Below, in pieces: positions 45,215 through 54,045 of a DNA stretch of 64,000 nucleotides (position 1 is its first letter; the number at the start of each line of letters is the position of its first letter). The notes beneath the pieces are model-generated. The model did no database searches, had not been told where the DNA came from, and saw nothing but the letters and a program-made list of their open reading frames with translations. Source of the stretch: Chryseobacterium sp. FH1 (GTDB lineage: Bacteria > Bacteroidota > Bacteroidia > Flavobacteriales > Weeksellaceae); assembly GCF_000735135.1 (NCBI RefSeq), contig NZ_JPLZ01000006.1, positions 1,798,001 through 1,862,000 of the forward strand, in the 5' to 3' direction. The position numbers were made by a program, and so were the translations under genes.

Positions 45215-48082
45215 ATGAATAGATTTAATTTTACCAAAAACAGAGCTGCAATATTTTTTGCGATGGCTTTGTTGCCAACTACATTGGCCTATTCTCAAAG
45301 TACAAATGATACCGTTGCAAATGAAAGTAAGATAGAGGAAGTTGTAGTCATTGGATATGGTACTCAAAGAAAAGAAGCTGTCACAGGTTCTGTGGTTTCT
45401 GTCGGCGGAGATGTGGTGAGAGAAGTACCTTCTGCCAACGTTTCTCAGGCATTGCAAGGTAGAGTTGCGGGAGTTGATATTTCTCAAAGTTCTTCCAAAC
45501 CTGGAGCACAAACACAGATAAGAATACGTGGAGAGCGATCTTTAAGTGGAGGAAATAATCCATTAATTATTTTGGATGGAATTCCGTTTGCTGGATCTTT
45601 AACCGATATCAGCCCTAGCGATATCAAAAGTTTGGATATTCTTAAAGACGCATCTGCAACATCAATCTACGGATCTAGAGGAGCAAATGGTGTTATCATC
45701 ATCACAACTACAAAAGGAACAAAAGGGCAAAAAGCAAAACTGACCTATAATACTTTCACAAGTGTCAATGAGGCTTTTGGGAGATATCCAATGATGGACG
45801 GGCCAAAATTTGGTGAATTGAGACGTTCTGCTAATTTATTTACTAATGGTGTAGATGAATCTTACGATAACAATACAGATTGGCAAAAGCAACTTTACCG
45901 TGGCGGATATACTACCAATCACGATATTGGAATCACAGGAGGTACGCAAGGTGGCGGTTATTTCTTTGGATTAGGATACTTCAAAGAGCAGGCATTACTA
46001 CCAGGTCAAAGTTACGAGCGATATTCTCTAAGAGGTTCTGTAGATCAGGAGATTGGGATTTTTAAATTCGGAATTTCAACCAATTCTAACTATTCTGTGA
46101 ATTTGGGAAACAATTTAGGTCTTTTCGGGGCACTATCATCCACTCCTTTACTTAGCGCAAATCCTGTAAATGCAGATGGAACACCAAAAGTAAGAGGAGG
46201 TGTAACTTTAGGTGGACAACAATGGTTATACACGAAAAATAACATCAATTCTCTAGGAGACAGATGGATTGATAAAGATGTAGCTTTCAGTTCTTATAAT
46301 AACATTTATGGGGAAATGAGCATCCCTGGAATCAAAGGTTTGAAGTACAGAAGCAACATCGGTTTGAATGTTCGTTTTACCAATAACGGAGATTATAGAG
46401 GTCGAGGCGTTTTCAGTAATAGTCCAGATGAACTTTCATTCGCTAGCATTGCCAATTCTATGATGACGCATTGGGTATTTGAGAATTTGTTAACCTACGA
46501 TAGAAATTTTGGAAAACACAAAGTTAATGTCGTTGGATTATATTCTACGGAGCAAAATGCTTATCACGGATCCAACATCTCTGCGAGAGATATTCCTTCT
46601 GATGCTTTCCAGTTTTACAATTTAGGTCACGCACCTCAGGATAAAATAGCTATCGATCCTAGATATCAAGGTTATGAGAAAACCGGTTTGCAATCTTTGA
46701 TGGGACGTGCGATGTATTCCTACGATAACAAGTATATGATCTCAGCATCTGTACGTTCAGACGGTTCTTCCAGATTGGCACCAGGATACAAATGGCACAC
46801 ATATCCAGCGGTTTCTGTTGGTTGGAACGTTGCTAATGAATCATTTTTACAAGATTCCAAATTAATAAACCAATTGAAGCTACGTGCAGGTTACGGTGAA
46901 ACTGCAAATCAGGCTATTGCGCCTTACTCAACTTTAGGATCTTTGCAAACACGTCCTTATAACTTTGCAGATACTTATGCAACGGGTGTTTATGTGAATT
47001 CTCTTCCAAACCCTAAATTGGGATGGGAGTTTTCCTCCACCTATAACTATGGTGTAGATTTCAAAATGTTTAATAACAGATTATCTGGTACATTTGAATA
47101 TTATCTAACAAAAACCAAAGACGTTCTTTTCTATGTGCCACTTCAGCCAACATCTGGTGTTGATGGATATGCTTCTAACATTGCATCTATTGAAAACAAA
47201 GGTTTTGAGGTTTCTTTGAATGGACTTATTTTCGATAATCCAGACGGTTTTAGTTGGGAATTAGGAGGGAATATTAGTGTAAACAACAATATGATTACGT
47301 CTCTTGCTTCAGGATTTGACAGAGACGAGGGTAATATGTTCTTTGTTGGCCATTCAATCAATTCAATCTATGACTATCAGAATATTGGACTTTGGCAACA
47401 AGGAGATCCGTATCTTAATATTTTGGAGCCAGGAGGAAATGTCGGTATGATTAAAGTTCTTTACACTGGCGGATACAATGCGGATGGAACACCAGTAAGA
47501 GCAATTGGTCCTGCAGATAGACAAATACAGGATATGACTCCAGATTTTACAGGTGGTTTTACATCTAGAATGTATTACAAAAACTTCGACCTTTCAGTTG
47601 TTGGTGCTTTCAAAAGTGGAGGTCTTTTGATCAGTACACTTTATGGCACTAGTGGCTATCTTAATCAATTAAGTGGGCGTAACTCCAACGTAGATGTAGA
47701 TTACTGGACAGAGGAAAACCCGAATGTGCGTTTTCCAAAACCCGGAGGTATGATGAGTGGCGATAATCCTAAGTATGGAAGCACGCTTGGTTATTTTGAC
47801 GCTTCATATTTGAAAATCAGAACTATTTCTATAGGTTATACATTCAATAAAGATCAGATCGAAACTATTGGACTTAGCAACCTAAGACTGTACGCAACAG
47901 TTCAGAATCCATTTGTTTTATTTTCTCCGTATCATAAACAGTCAGGAATGGATCCAGAGACGAACTCATTTGCTAATGAAAATGCAGCGGTAACCAATTC
48001 TTTACCTACAAGGTTTCTTACAATTGGTACCAATACGCCAACTACACGCAATTATCTGTTAGGTCTTAGTGTAACTTTTTAA
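45215..48082 (+). CDS. susC: SusC-family TonB-dependent transporter
   Basis: A 955-residue outer-membrane transporter for xylo-oligosaccharides. The signal peptide (about 1-28, ending AYSQ) is followed almost directly by the TonB-box region IEEVVVIGYGTQRKEAVTGS and the plug (LQGRVAGVDISQSSSKPGAQ; LDILKDASATSIYGSRGANG). The carboxypeptidase-like N-terminal domain common in SusC proteins is absent. The barrel ends with Phe (YLLGLSVTF). A hairpin (45141-45182) precedes the gene. The SusD partner starts 11 bp after the stop. Confidence 0.95.
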   Translation: MNRFNFTKNRAAIFFAMALLPTTLAYSQSTNDTVANESKIEEVVVIGYGTQRKEAVTGSVVSVGGDVVREVPSANVSQALQGRVAGVDISQSSSKPGAQTQIRIRGERSLSGGNNPLIILDGIPFAGSLTDISPSDIKSLDILKDASATSIYGSRGANGVIIITTTKGTKGQKAKLTYNTFTSVNEAFGRYPMMDGPKFGELRRSANLFTNGVDESYDNNTDWQKQLYRGGYTTNHDIGITGGTQGGGYFFGLGYFKEQALLPGQSYERYSLRGSVDQEIGIFKFGISTNSNYSVNLGNNLGLFGALSSTPLLSANPVNADGTPKVRGGVTLGGQQWLYTKNNINSLGDRWIDKDVAFSSYNNIYGEMSIPGIKGLKYRSNIGLNVRFTNNGDYRGRGVFSNSPDELSFASIANSMMTHWVFENLLTYDRNFGKHKVNVVGLYSTEQNAYHGSNISARDIPSDAFQFYNLGHAPQDKIAIDPRYQGYEKTGLQSLMGRAMYSYDNKYMISASVRSDGSSRLAPGYKWHTYPAVSVGWNVANESFLQDSKLINQLKLRAGYGETANQAIAPYSTLGSLQTRPYNFADTYATGVYVNSLPNPKLGWEFSSTYNYGVDFKMFNNRLSGTFEYYLTKTKDVLFYVPLQPTSGVDGYASNIASIENKGFEVSLNGLIFDNPDGFSWELGGNISVNNNMITSLASGFDRDEGNMFFVGHSINSIYDYQNIGLWQQGDPYLNILEPGGNVGMIKVLYTGGYNADGTPVRAIGPADRQIQDMTPDFTGGFTSRMYYKNFDLSVVGAFKSGGLLISTLYGTSGYLNQLSGRNSNVDVDYWTEENPNVRFPKPGGMMSGDNPKYGSTLGYFDASYLKIRTISIGYTFNKDQIETIGLSNLRLYATVQNPFVLFSPYHKQSGMDPETNSFANENAAVTNSLPTRFLTIGTNTPTTRNYLLGLSVTF

Positions 48083-48093
48083 AATCAAACAAA

Positions 48094-50049
48094 ATGAAAA
48101 ATATAATCAAAAAAGGAATATTAGCAACTGCTTTTTCTTCTTTGCTAATAACAGGCGCCTGTTCCGATGTGTTGGAAGAGCAACCAAGAGCGACATACAC
48201 ACCAGAGTATTTTCAAACAAGTGAGGGTGTTCTGAGTGGTTTGACATCTATGTATGCACATTTGAGATATATATATGGTCAAGCATATTTTTATAATGCA
48301 ACAATTACAGGGACAGATGAGGTCACGTATGCACAAAGTGCCGATGAAAATTTCAAAACAATGGATTATTCTGGACAAGGCAATGTGAATCCAGCAACTG
48401 CACCTACCAGTGTGGTTTGGAATACAGTTTTTTCTAACATCAATACTGCAAACGGAGTTTTGAAATTTGGAGAACAAGTGGGAATTGCTCCAAATTTGTT
48501 AGCAGAAGCACGTTTCTTCCGCGCATTTGATTATTTCTTGTTAGTTCAGGAATATGGTGGAGCACCTTTGGATTTAGGCGCCGGAGATCTTCAATTCAAT
48601 ACGAATCCTGTAAGATCATCAGTTCGTAATACTGTGCCAGAAGTTTACACCAAAGTGGTATTTCCAGATCTAATAAAAGCGATAGAGGATTTGCCGGCAT
48701 CTCCACGTTTAACTGGAGCTGTAGCTAAAACTACTGCAAGATTATATTTAGCAAAAGCCTATTTGACTTATGCTTGGTGGTTAGAAAACCCTAGGGACAT
48801 TCCTACTTATCCATTGACACCGAGGACAGATCCAGATGGTCACGATGCAAAATGGTATTTCCAAAAAGCTTATGATATCGCAGTTTCCGGAATAGATAGT
48901 CCAGGTGTATATGGTTTGCAGGCGACTTATTACGATGTTAACGTTGCAATTAATGATAGAAACAAAGAGGTCTTACTATACGCAGATCACACAGAAAACA
49001 GTGAGTTCTACAATGGAAGTAGCTTAACATATAGTAATGGAAGTGCGCCGGAGAATTTTGCTAGTTGGATGTTAACTTGGAATTACACCAATATTAGAAG
49101 TAGTTCCTCTGCAACAACTTGGACGCCAGTTCCATCTGTTCAACGAGAAGCAGTTCAAGCTTTAGGTCGCCCTTGGACGCGTATGGCGCCTACGATTGGT
49201 GCGGTTGTCAATACGTTTGCAGATAAAACAAATGACTCTCGTTATGATGGTACATTCACAACTACGTACCGAGGAAATTGGAACAAAGATGCCAGTACAA
49301 ATAATTTTCAAAGATTGTACAATGCTAACAGTTTAGAAATAAGACCTGGAGACGCTATATTTTCATTTCTTAATGATGAACCTTCACAATCGATAGCATA
49401 TCCTACAGGAGCTGGAAAAAGCAATATTGGCGCAGGTGAATTGCCAGGAAGAGCAGATTTTGTGGTTTCTCCAAAAGGAATTAGCCGAATTGTATATCCA
49501 GGAATTTGGAAGATTGGACCGTACAGAACTGATAGTGGTGCAGGACTAGGGCAGCCAAATGCCGCTAGTACAAGACCTTTCAATATAGCTAAATTCTCTG
49601 AGTTGTATTTCATAGCAGCAGAAGCTGTAGTGAAAGGAGCTACACCACAAGCAGGCAAAAGTGCAAGAGAATTGGTAAATGTAATCAGAGCAAGAGCCGG
49701 TAAATGGCGTTGGGACAACAATGGAAATGTTGCTAAGGTTCAAGATAACAGTGCACAGATGACGGCGGCAACTCCAGCCATTATCACGATCGATTATATT
49801 TTAGCTGAAAAATCAAGAGAATATTTCGGAGAAGGTTACAGATGGTATGACCTGGTACGTACTCAGAAATGGGAAGAGTTGGCAGGTTCTTATCAAATAG
49901 GTGGAAATAATTATGGAGATCACACAGCACAAACTGTCAATAGAAACATCCAAAAATTCCACTATCTACACCCAATTCCTCAACTTCAATTAGACAGAAT
50001 GGGCTTGACACCTGCAGAAAAAGCCGCTTATCAAAACCCAGGATATTAA
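48094..50049 (+). CDS. susD: SusD-family surface glycan-binding lipoprotein
   Basis: A 651-residue lipoprotein (Cys23 in LLITGACSD) of the RagB/SusD family with the tetratricopeptide-like helices AEARFFRAFDYFLLVQEYGGAPL near 145 and the C-terminal signature IDYILAEKSREYFGEGYRWYDLVRTQKWEEL near 560-590. It is longer than the usual 500-600 residues. It forms the lid of the SusC transporter and binds xylan fragments at the cell surface. It ends before a terminator-like hairpin. Confidence 0.95.
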   Translation: MKNIIKKGILATAFSSLLITGACSDVLEEQPRATYTPEYFQTSEGVLSGLTSMYAHLRYIYGQAYFYNATITGTDEVTYAQSADENFKTMDYSGQGNVNPATAPTSVVWNTVFSNINTANGVLKFGEQVGIAPNLLAEARFFRAFDYFLLVQEYGGAPLDLGAGDLQFNTNPVRSSVRNTVPEVYTKVVFPDLIKAIEDLPASPRLTGAVAKTTARLYLAKAYLTYAWWLENPRDIPTYPLTPRTDPDGHDAKWYFQKAYDIAVSGIDSPGVYGLQATYYDVNVAINDRNKEVLLYADHTENSEFYNGSSLTYSNGSAPENFASWMLTWNYTNIRSSSSATTWTPVPSVQREAVQALGRPWTRMAPTIGAVVNTFADKTNDSRYDGTFTTTYRGNWNKDASTNNFQRLYNANSLEIRPGDAIFSFLNDEPSQSIAYPTGAGKSNIGAGELPGRADFVVSPKGISRIVYPGIWKIGPYRTDSGAGLGQPNAASTRPFNIAKFSELYFIAAEAVVKGATPQAGKSARELVNVIRARAGKWRWDNNGNVAKVQDNSAQMTAATPAIITIDYILAEKSREYFGEGYRWYDLVRTQKWEELAGSYQIGGNNYGDHTAQTVNRNIQKFHYLHPIPQLQLDRMGLTPAEKAAYQNPGY

Positions 50050-50081
50050 TTATTAATAATTTTACATTCATATCAATCAAG

Positions 50082-50116
50082 AACAAAGTAGGTGTAGCCT
50101 TTACACCTGCTTTGTT
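50082..50116 (+). terminator. hairpin after susCD
   Basis: AACAAAGTAGGTGTA (50082-50096) pairs with TACACCTGCTTTGTT (50102-50116) with one wobble and a 5-nt loop, followed by a weak T stretch. It would reduce expression of the downstream genes relative to susCD. Confidence 0.65.
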
Positions 50117-50133
50117 TAATTAAATAAACTACT

Positions 50134-51312
50134 ATGGAAAAAACTTGGCGTTGGTTTGGGAAGAAGGACAAAATCAAATTGGATATGCTCCGCCAAATTG
50201 GGGTAGAAGGCATCGTATCTGCACTTCACGATATTCCGAATGGTGAAATCTGGACGTTGGAGGCCATCGAGGATTATAACAACTATATAGAAAGTTTCGG
50301 ACTTCGTTGGTCTGTAGTTGAAAGCCTTGCCGTGAGCGAGCCTATCAAGTACGGAGGCGAAAACAGAGACCAACTGATAGAAAATTATATCGAAAGTCTA
50401 AGAAATCTTGGCATAGCCGGCGTGAAAACCGTTTGCTACAACTTTATGCCAGTTTTGGATTGGGCTCGTACAGACCTTTATTTTCAATGGAAAGATGGTT
50501 CGTCATCGCTTTATTTTGATAAGGCCAAATTCGCCTATTTCGAAATCCACATTTTGAAAAGGGAAGGTGCCGAACAAGATTATAACCAACAAATCCTTAA
50601 CAAAGTCGAAGAACTGAAATCAACTTTAACCGAACAAGACAACAATGATCTGATTGATTCCATCATAGTGAAAACACAAGGTTTCGTGAATGGAAACATC
50701 AAAGAGGGCGATCAAAATCCGGTTGCCATTTTCAAAAGTCTATTGGCTCTTTATGACGGAATCGACAAAGATCAGCTTCGCCAGAATATGAAATATTTCC
50801 TCGAAAAGATTATGCCCGTTTGCGAAGAGTATGACATCCAAATGTGTGTGCATCCAGACGATCCACCATTTTCATTGTTAGGTTTGCCAAGAATCGTAAC
50901 CAATGAAGATGACATCGATTGGTTCCTGAATGCGATAGATAATCCCCACAACGGATTGACTTTCTGCACAGGATCTCTCAGCGCCGGACTTCAAAATGAC
51001 GTTCCTAAATTGGCTCAGAAATATGCTTCCAGAACAAAATTTGTCCACCTCAGAAGTACCAATGTTTTTGAAAATGGAGATTTCATAGAAGCGGGACACT
51101 TGGAAGGCAGAGGAAAAATCGTTGAGGTCGTTCGAATTTTCGAGAAGGAAAATCCACCTTTGCCAATGCGAATTGATCACGGTCGTCTTTTGACAGATGA
51201 TATCGACAAAGGTTACAATCCTGGTTATTCTTTCCTGGGAAGAATGTTGGCATTAGGTCAAATTGACGGCGTGATCGCAACAGTTCAAAACGAATTGTCA
51301 AATAAAAATTAA
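50134..51312 (+). CDS. uxuA: mannonate dehydratase
   Basis: A 392-residue enzyme converting D-mannonate to 2-keto-3-deoxygluconate. The start EKTWRWFGKKDKIKLDMLRQIGVEGIVSALHDIPNGEIW is typical of UxuA. Metal-binding residues lie in MCVHPDDPPFSLLGLPRIV near 234 and in LRSTN and RIDHGR towards the end. It belongs to the hexuronate branch and so to the use of glucuronate side chains released by the GH115 enzyme encoded 2.7 kb downstream. Glucuronate isomerase (UxaC) and KDG kinase are not in the window. Confidence 0.94.
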   Translation: MEKTWRWFGKKDKIKLDMLRQIGVEGIVSALHDIPNGEIWTLEAIEDYNNYIESFGLRWSVVESLAVSEPIKYGGENRDQLIENYIESLRNLGIAGVKTVCYNFMPVLDWARTDLYFQWKDGSSSLYFDKAKFAYFEIHILKREGAEQDYNQQILNKVEELKSTLTEQDNNDLIDSIIVKTQGFVNGNIKEGDQNPVAIFKSLLALYDGIDKDQLRQNMKYFLEKIMPVCEEYDIQMCVHPDDPPFSLLGLPRIVTNEDDIDWFLNAIDNPHNGLTFCTGSLSAGLQNDVPKLAQKYASRTKFVHLRSTNVFENGDFIEAGHLEGRGKIVEVVRIFEKENPPLPMRIDHGRLLTDDIDKGYNPGYSFLGRMLALGQIDGVIATVQNELSNKN

Positions 51313-51354
51313 CAAACAAATCATTTATCAACCATCATTTATCATTTATAAAAA

Positions 51355-52170
51355 ATGAACGAAATATTCAGCATAAAAGAAAAAGTCGCAGTCATCACAG
51401 GAGCTTCGGGCGTTCTCGGCGGAAGCTTGGCTAAAAGTTTCATCGAAGCTGGCGCAAAAGTAGTTGCGATTGGCAGAAATCAGGAAACTCTGGATGCGCG
51501 TGTCAAAGAACTTATAGAATCCGGAGGCAATGCATTAGCCATCGAGGCCAACATTATGAATATCGAAAGTCTCCAAAATGCTTCAAAACTGATTCTCGAA
51601 AAATATGGCAAAATCGATATTTTATTGAATATCGCTGGTGGAAATATTCCTTCGGCAACGCTTTCTCCAGACCAATCTTTTTTCGATATGAATATGGAAG
51701 GCTGGGATGAGGTCACGGATCTGAACATCAACGGAACGGTTTACCCGAGCTTTGTTTTCGGGAAAGCAATGGCTGATCAGGGAAGTGGAAGCATTATTAA
51801 TATTTCATCGATGGCGGCATATTCCGCGATTACGAGAGTTGGAGGTTATGCGGCGGCGAAGTCTGCAATTACCAACTTTACCCAATGGCTGGCAACAGAT
51901 TTGGCACTCAAATTTGGAGATAAGATTCGTGTGAATGCCGTTGCGCCAGGCTTTTTCATTGGTGATCAAAACCGTGCGATTCTCATCAATCCAGATGGAT
52001 CTTTGACAGACCGAAGCAAAAAAGTAATTGCCAAAACACCAATGCAGAGATTTGGCGAGGTGGAAGAACTTAATGGAACCGTTCAGTTTCTCTGTTCAGA
52101 TGCAGCAAGTTTTATCACAGGTGCTTTGATTCCTGTTGATGGTGGTTTCAGCGCATTCAGTGGGGTTTAA
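51355..52170 (+). CDS. SDR oxidoreductase, probable fructuronate reductase
   Basis: A 271-residue short-chain dehydrogenase with TGASGVLGGSLAKSF near 16, the NNAG-equivalent NIAGG near 92, the catalytic Ser of NISSMAAYSA and Tyr-Lys of GGYAAAKSAITNF, and a closing ITGALIPVDGGFSAFSG. SDR enzymes of this type next to uxuA reduce D-fructuronate to D-mannonate, replacing classical UxuB. It starts 42 bp after uxuA and ends 30 bp before a terminator. The function is inferred from position. Confidence 0.85.
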   Translation: MNEIFSIKEKVAVITGASGVLGGSLAKSFIEAGAKVVAIGRNQETLDARVKELIESGGNALAIEANIMNIESLQNASKLILEKYGKIDILLNIAGGNIPSATLSPDQSFFDMNMEGWDEVTDLNINGTVYPSFVFGKAMADQGSGSIINISSMAAYSAITRVGGYAAAKSAITNFTQWLATDLALKFGDKIRVNAVAPGFFIGDQNRAILINPDGSLTDRSKKVIAKTPMQRFGEVEELNGTVQFLCSDAASFITGALIPVDGGFSAFSGV

Positions 52171-52199
52171 AATTAGTATTATTTTCTTTATACAGTAAG

Positions 52200-52237
52200 C
52201 AAGGCCTTGATTTCAATTTCAATTAAGGTCTTGTTTT
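52200..52237 (+). terminator. intrinsic terminator after the SDR gene
   Basis: CAAGGCCTT (52200-52208) pairs with AAGGTCTTG (52225-52233) with one wobble, followed by TTTTT. It closes the sugar-acid part of the locus before GH43. Confidence 0.75.
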
Positions 52238-52326
52238 TAAAGTTATTTTCACCTGAATTTCTCAATTTTCAAAGTGTTGAATTGAAAGCCAAAAGACAAT
52301 CGCTATCAGCAATTTACAATCTAATA

Positions 52327-54039
52327 ATGAAACAGAACCCAATGACTCTCAATTTTAAAATAAATAGAATCACGCTGATTGCAACAGCATTTTTGACAAT
52401 CTCTCAACTTTCTGCACAGACTTTTTCAGATTTTCAATACAAAGGGAATGATAAGATCTACTCAGAAAATCCGCTCAAATCCGATGAATTCTATTCGCCG
52501 ATTCTTCAAGGCTGTTATCCGGATCCGAGCATCACGAGAAAAGGAAACGATTATTATCTGGTCAATTCTTCGTTTGCGATGTTTCCCGGCGTTCCGATTT
52601 TTCATTCTAATGATCTGATGAACTGGAAACAGATTGGTCACGTTCTGGACAGACCTTCACAATTGAAAGTTGATAAAGCCGGATTCTCAGAAGGAATCTA
52701 CGCGCCCGACATCAAATACAACAAGCACAACGACACATTTTATATGATAACTACGCAGATCGCAAGCGGAATCGGAAATATGGTTGTAAAAACAAAAGAT
52801 CCGAAAAAAGGCTGGAGCGAAGTTAAAAAACTAAACTTTGATGGAATTGATCCTGCGATTTTCTTTGATGATGACGGAAAAGCCTACATCGTCCACAACG
52901 ACGCGCCAACAAAAGGAACCGAGCAGTACAGCGGTCATAGAGTGATCAAAATCTGGGATTACGATTTGGAAAAAGATCAGGTAGTGGCAGGTTCAGACAA
53001 AATTATCGTGAATGGAGGCGTGGACATCGCCCAAAAACCGATTTGGATAGAAGGTCCGCATTTGTACAAAAAAGACGGAAAATATTTCCTGATGTGTGCA
53101 GAAGGCGGAACTGGAGGCAATCACAGCGAGGTCATCTTTATGTCAGATTCTCCCAAAGGGTCGTTTGTTCCAAGCAAAAATAATCCGATTCTTACCCAAA
53201 GATATTTCCCAAAAGAAAGAAAAGACAAAGTGGATTGGGCTGGTCACGCCGATCTGGTGGAAACACCTGATGGAAATTATTATGGCGTGTTCTTAGCGAT
53301 TCGTCCAAACGAAAAAAACAGAGTGACAACAGGACGCGAAACCTTCATTTTGCCTGTGGATTGGAGCGGAACTTATCCAGTTTTTCAAAACGGTTTGGTG
53401 CCGATGAAACCGAAATTAAAATTACCAAACGGCGTAAATAATAAAACCAATGAAAACGGGTTTTTCCCGAACGGCAATTTTACTTTTAGTGATAATTTGA
53501 AAAATTCTCAACTCGATTACCGATGGATTGCGATGCGTGGACCGCGTGAAAGTTTTATTTCTCAGACTAAAAATGGTGTTAAGATCAATCCGTTTTCTAC
53601 GAATATCAAAGCGAAGGCGCCAGTTTCGGCATTGTTTCACAGACAGCAACACGCCACTTCGGAATCTTCTGTGACCTTGGATTTCAAACCAAAATCTGAA
53701 AAAGAATTGGCGGGAATCACTTGCTATCAAAGCGAAAATTTCAATTACGTTTTTGGAATTACGAAGAAGTACAAAGATTTCTACATCGTTTTGGAACGTA
53801 CGGAAAAAGGAAATTCAACAATAATTTCTAGTGAGAAGATTTCACTTTCAAAAAATATTCAGCTTCAGGTTTCTGTGGTGGCCGATGATTACCAATTCAA
53901 TTATTCTTTGGATGGGAAAAATTACAAGAATCTTGGTGGAAAAGTTTCTGGTGATATTCTATCAACCGATGTTGCAGGCGGATTCACCGGAAGTTTGATT
54001 GGTTTATATGCAACTTCGGATAATGACATTAAATTTTAA
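52327..54039 (+). CDS. GH43 beta-xylosidase/arabinofuranosidase
   Basis: A 570-residue exported glycosidase. The frame is open from 52207, but that part covers a terminator; the ATG at 52327 gives a proper signal peptide (to about 31, ending LSAQ). The five-bladed propeller has Asp66 (CYPDPSI, general base), Asp175 (GIDPAIF) and Glu242 (IEGPHLY, general acid). A C-terminal beta-sandwich (about 385-570; RQQHATSESSVTLDF) is typical of GH43 enzymes that remove xylose or arabinose. It overlaps no neighbour and is followed 6 bp later by GH115. Confidence 0.9.
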   Translation: MKQNPMTLNFKINRITLIATAFLTISQLSAQTFSDFQYKGNDKIYSENPLKSDEFYSPILQGCYPDPSITRKGNDYYLVNSSFAMFPGVPIFHSNDLMNWKQIGHVLDRPSQLKVDKAGFSEGIYAPDIKYNKHNDTFYMITTQIASGIGNMVVKTKDPKKGWSEVKKLNFDGIDPAIFFDDDGKAYIVHNDAPTKGTEQYSGHRVIKIWDYDLEKDQVVAGSDKIIVNGGVDIAQKPIWIEGPHLYKKDGKYFLMCAEGGTGGNHSEVIFMSDSPKGSFVPSKNNPILTQRYFPKERKDKVDWAGHADLVETPDGNYYGVFLAIRPNEKNRVTTGRETFILPVDWSGTYPVFQNGLVPMKPKLKLPNGVNNKTNENGFFPNGNFTFSDNLKNSQLDYRWIAMRGPRESFISQTKNGVKINPFSTNIKAKAPVSALFHRQQHATSESSVTLDFKPKSEKELAGITCYQSENFNYVFGITKKYKDFYIVLERTEKGNSTIISSEKISLSKNIQLQVSVVADDYQFNYSLDGKNYKNLGGKVSGDILSTDVAGGFTGSLIGLYATSDNDIKF

Positions 54040-54045
54040 ATATTT

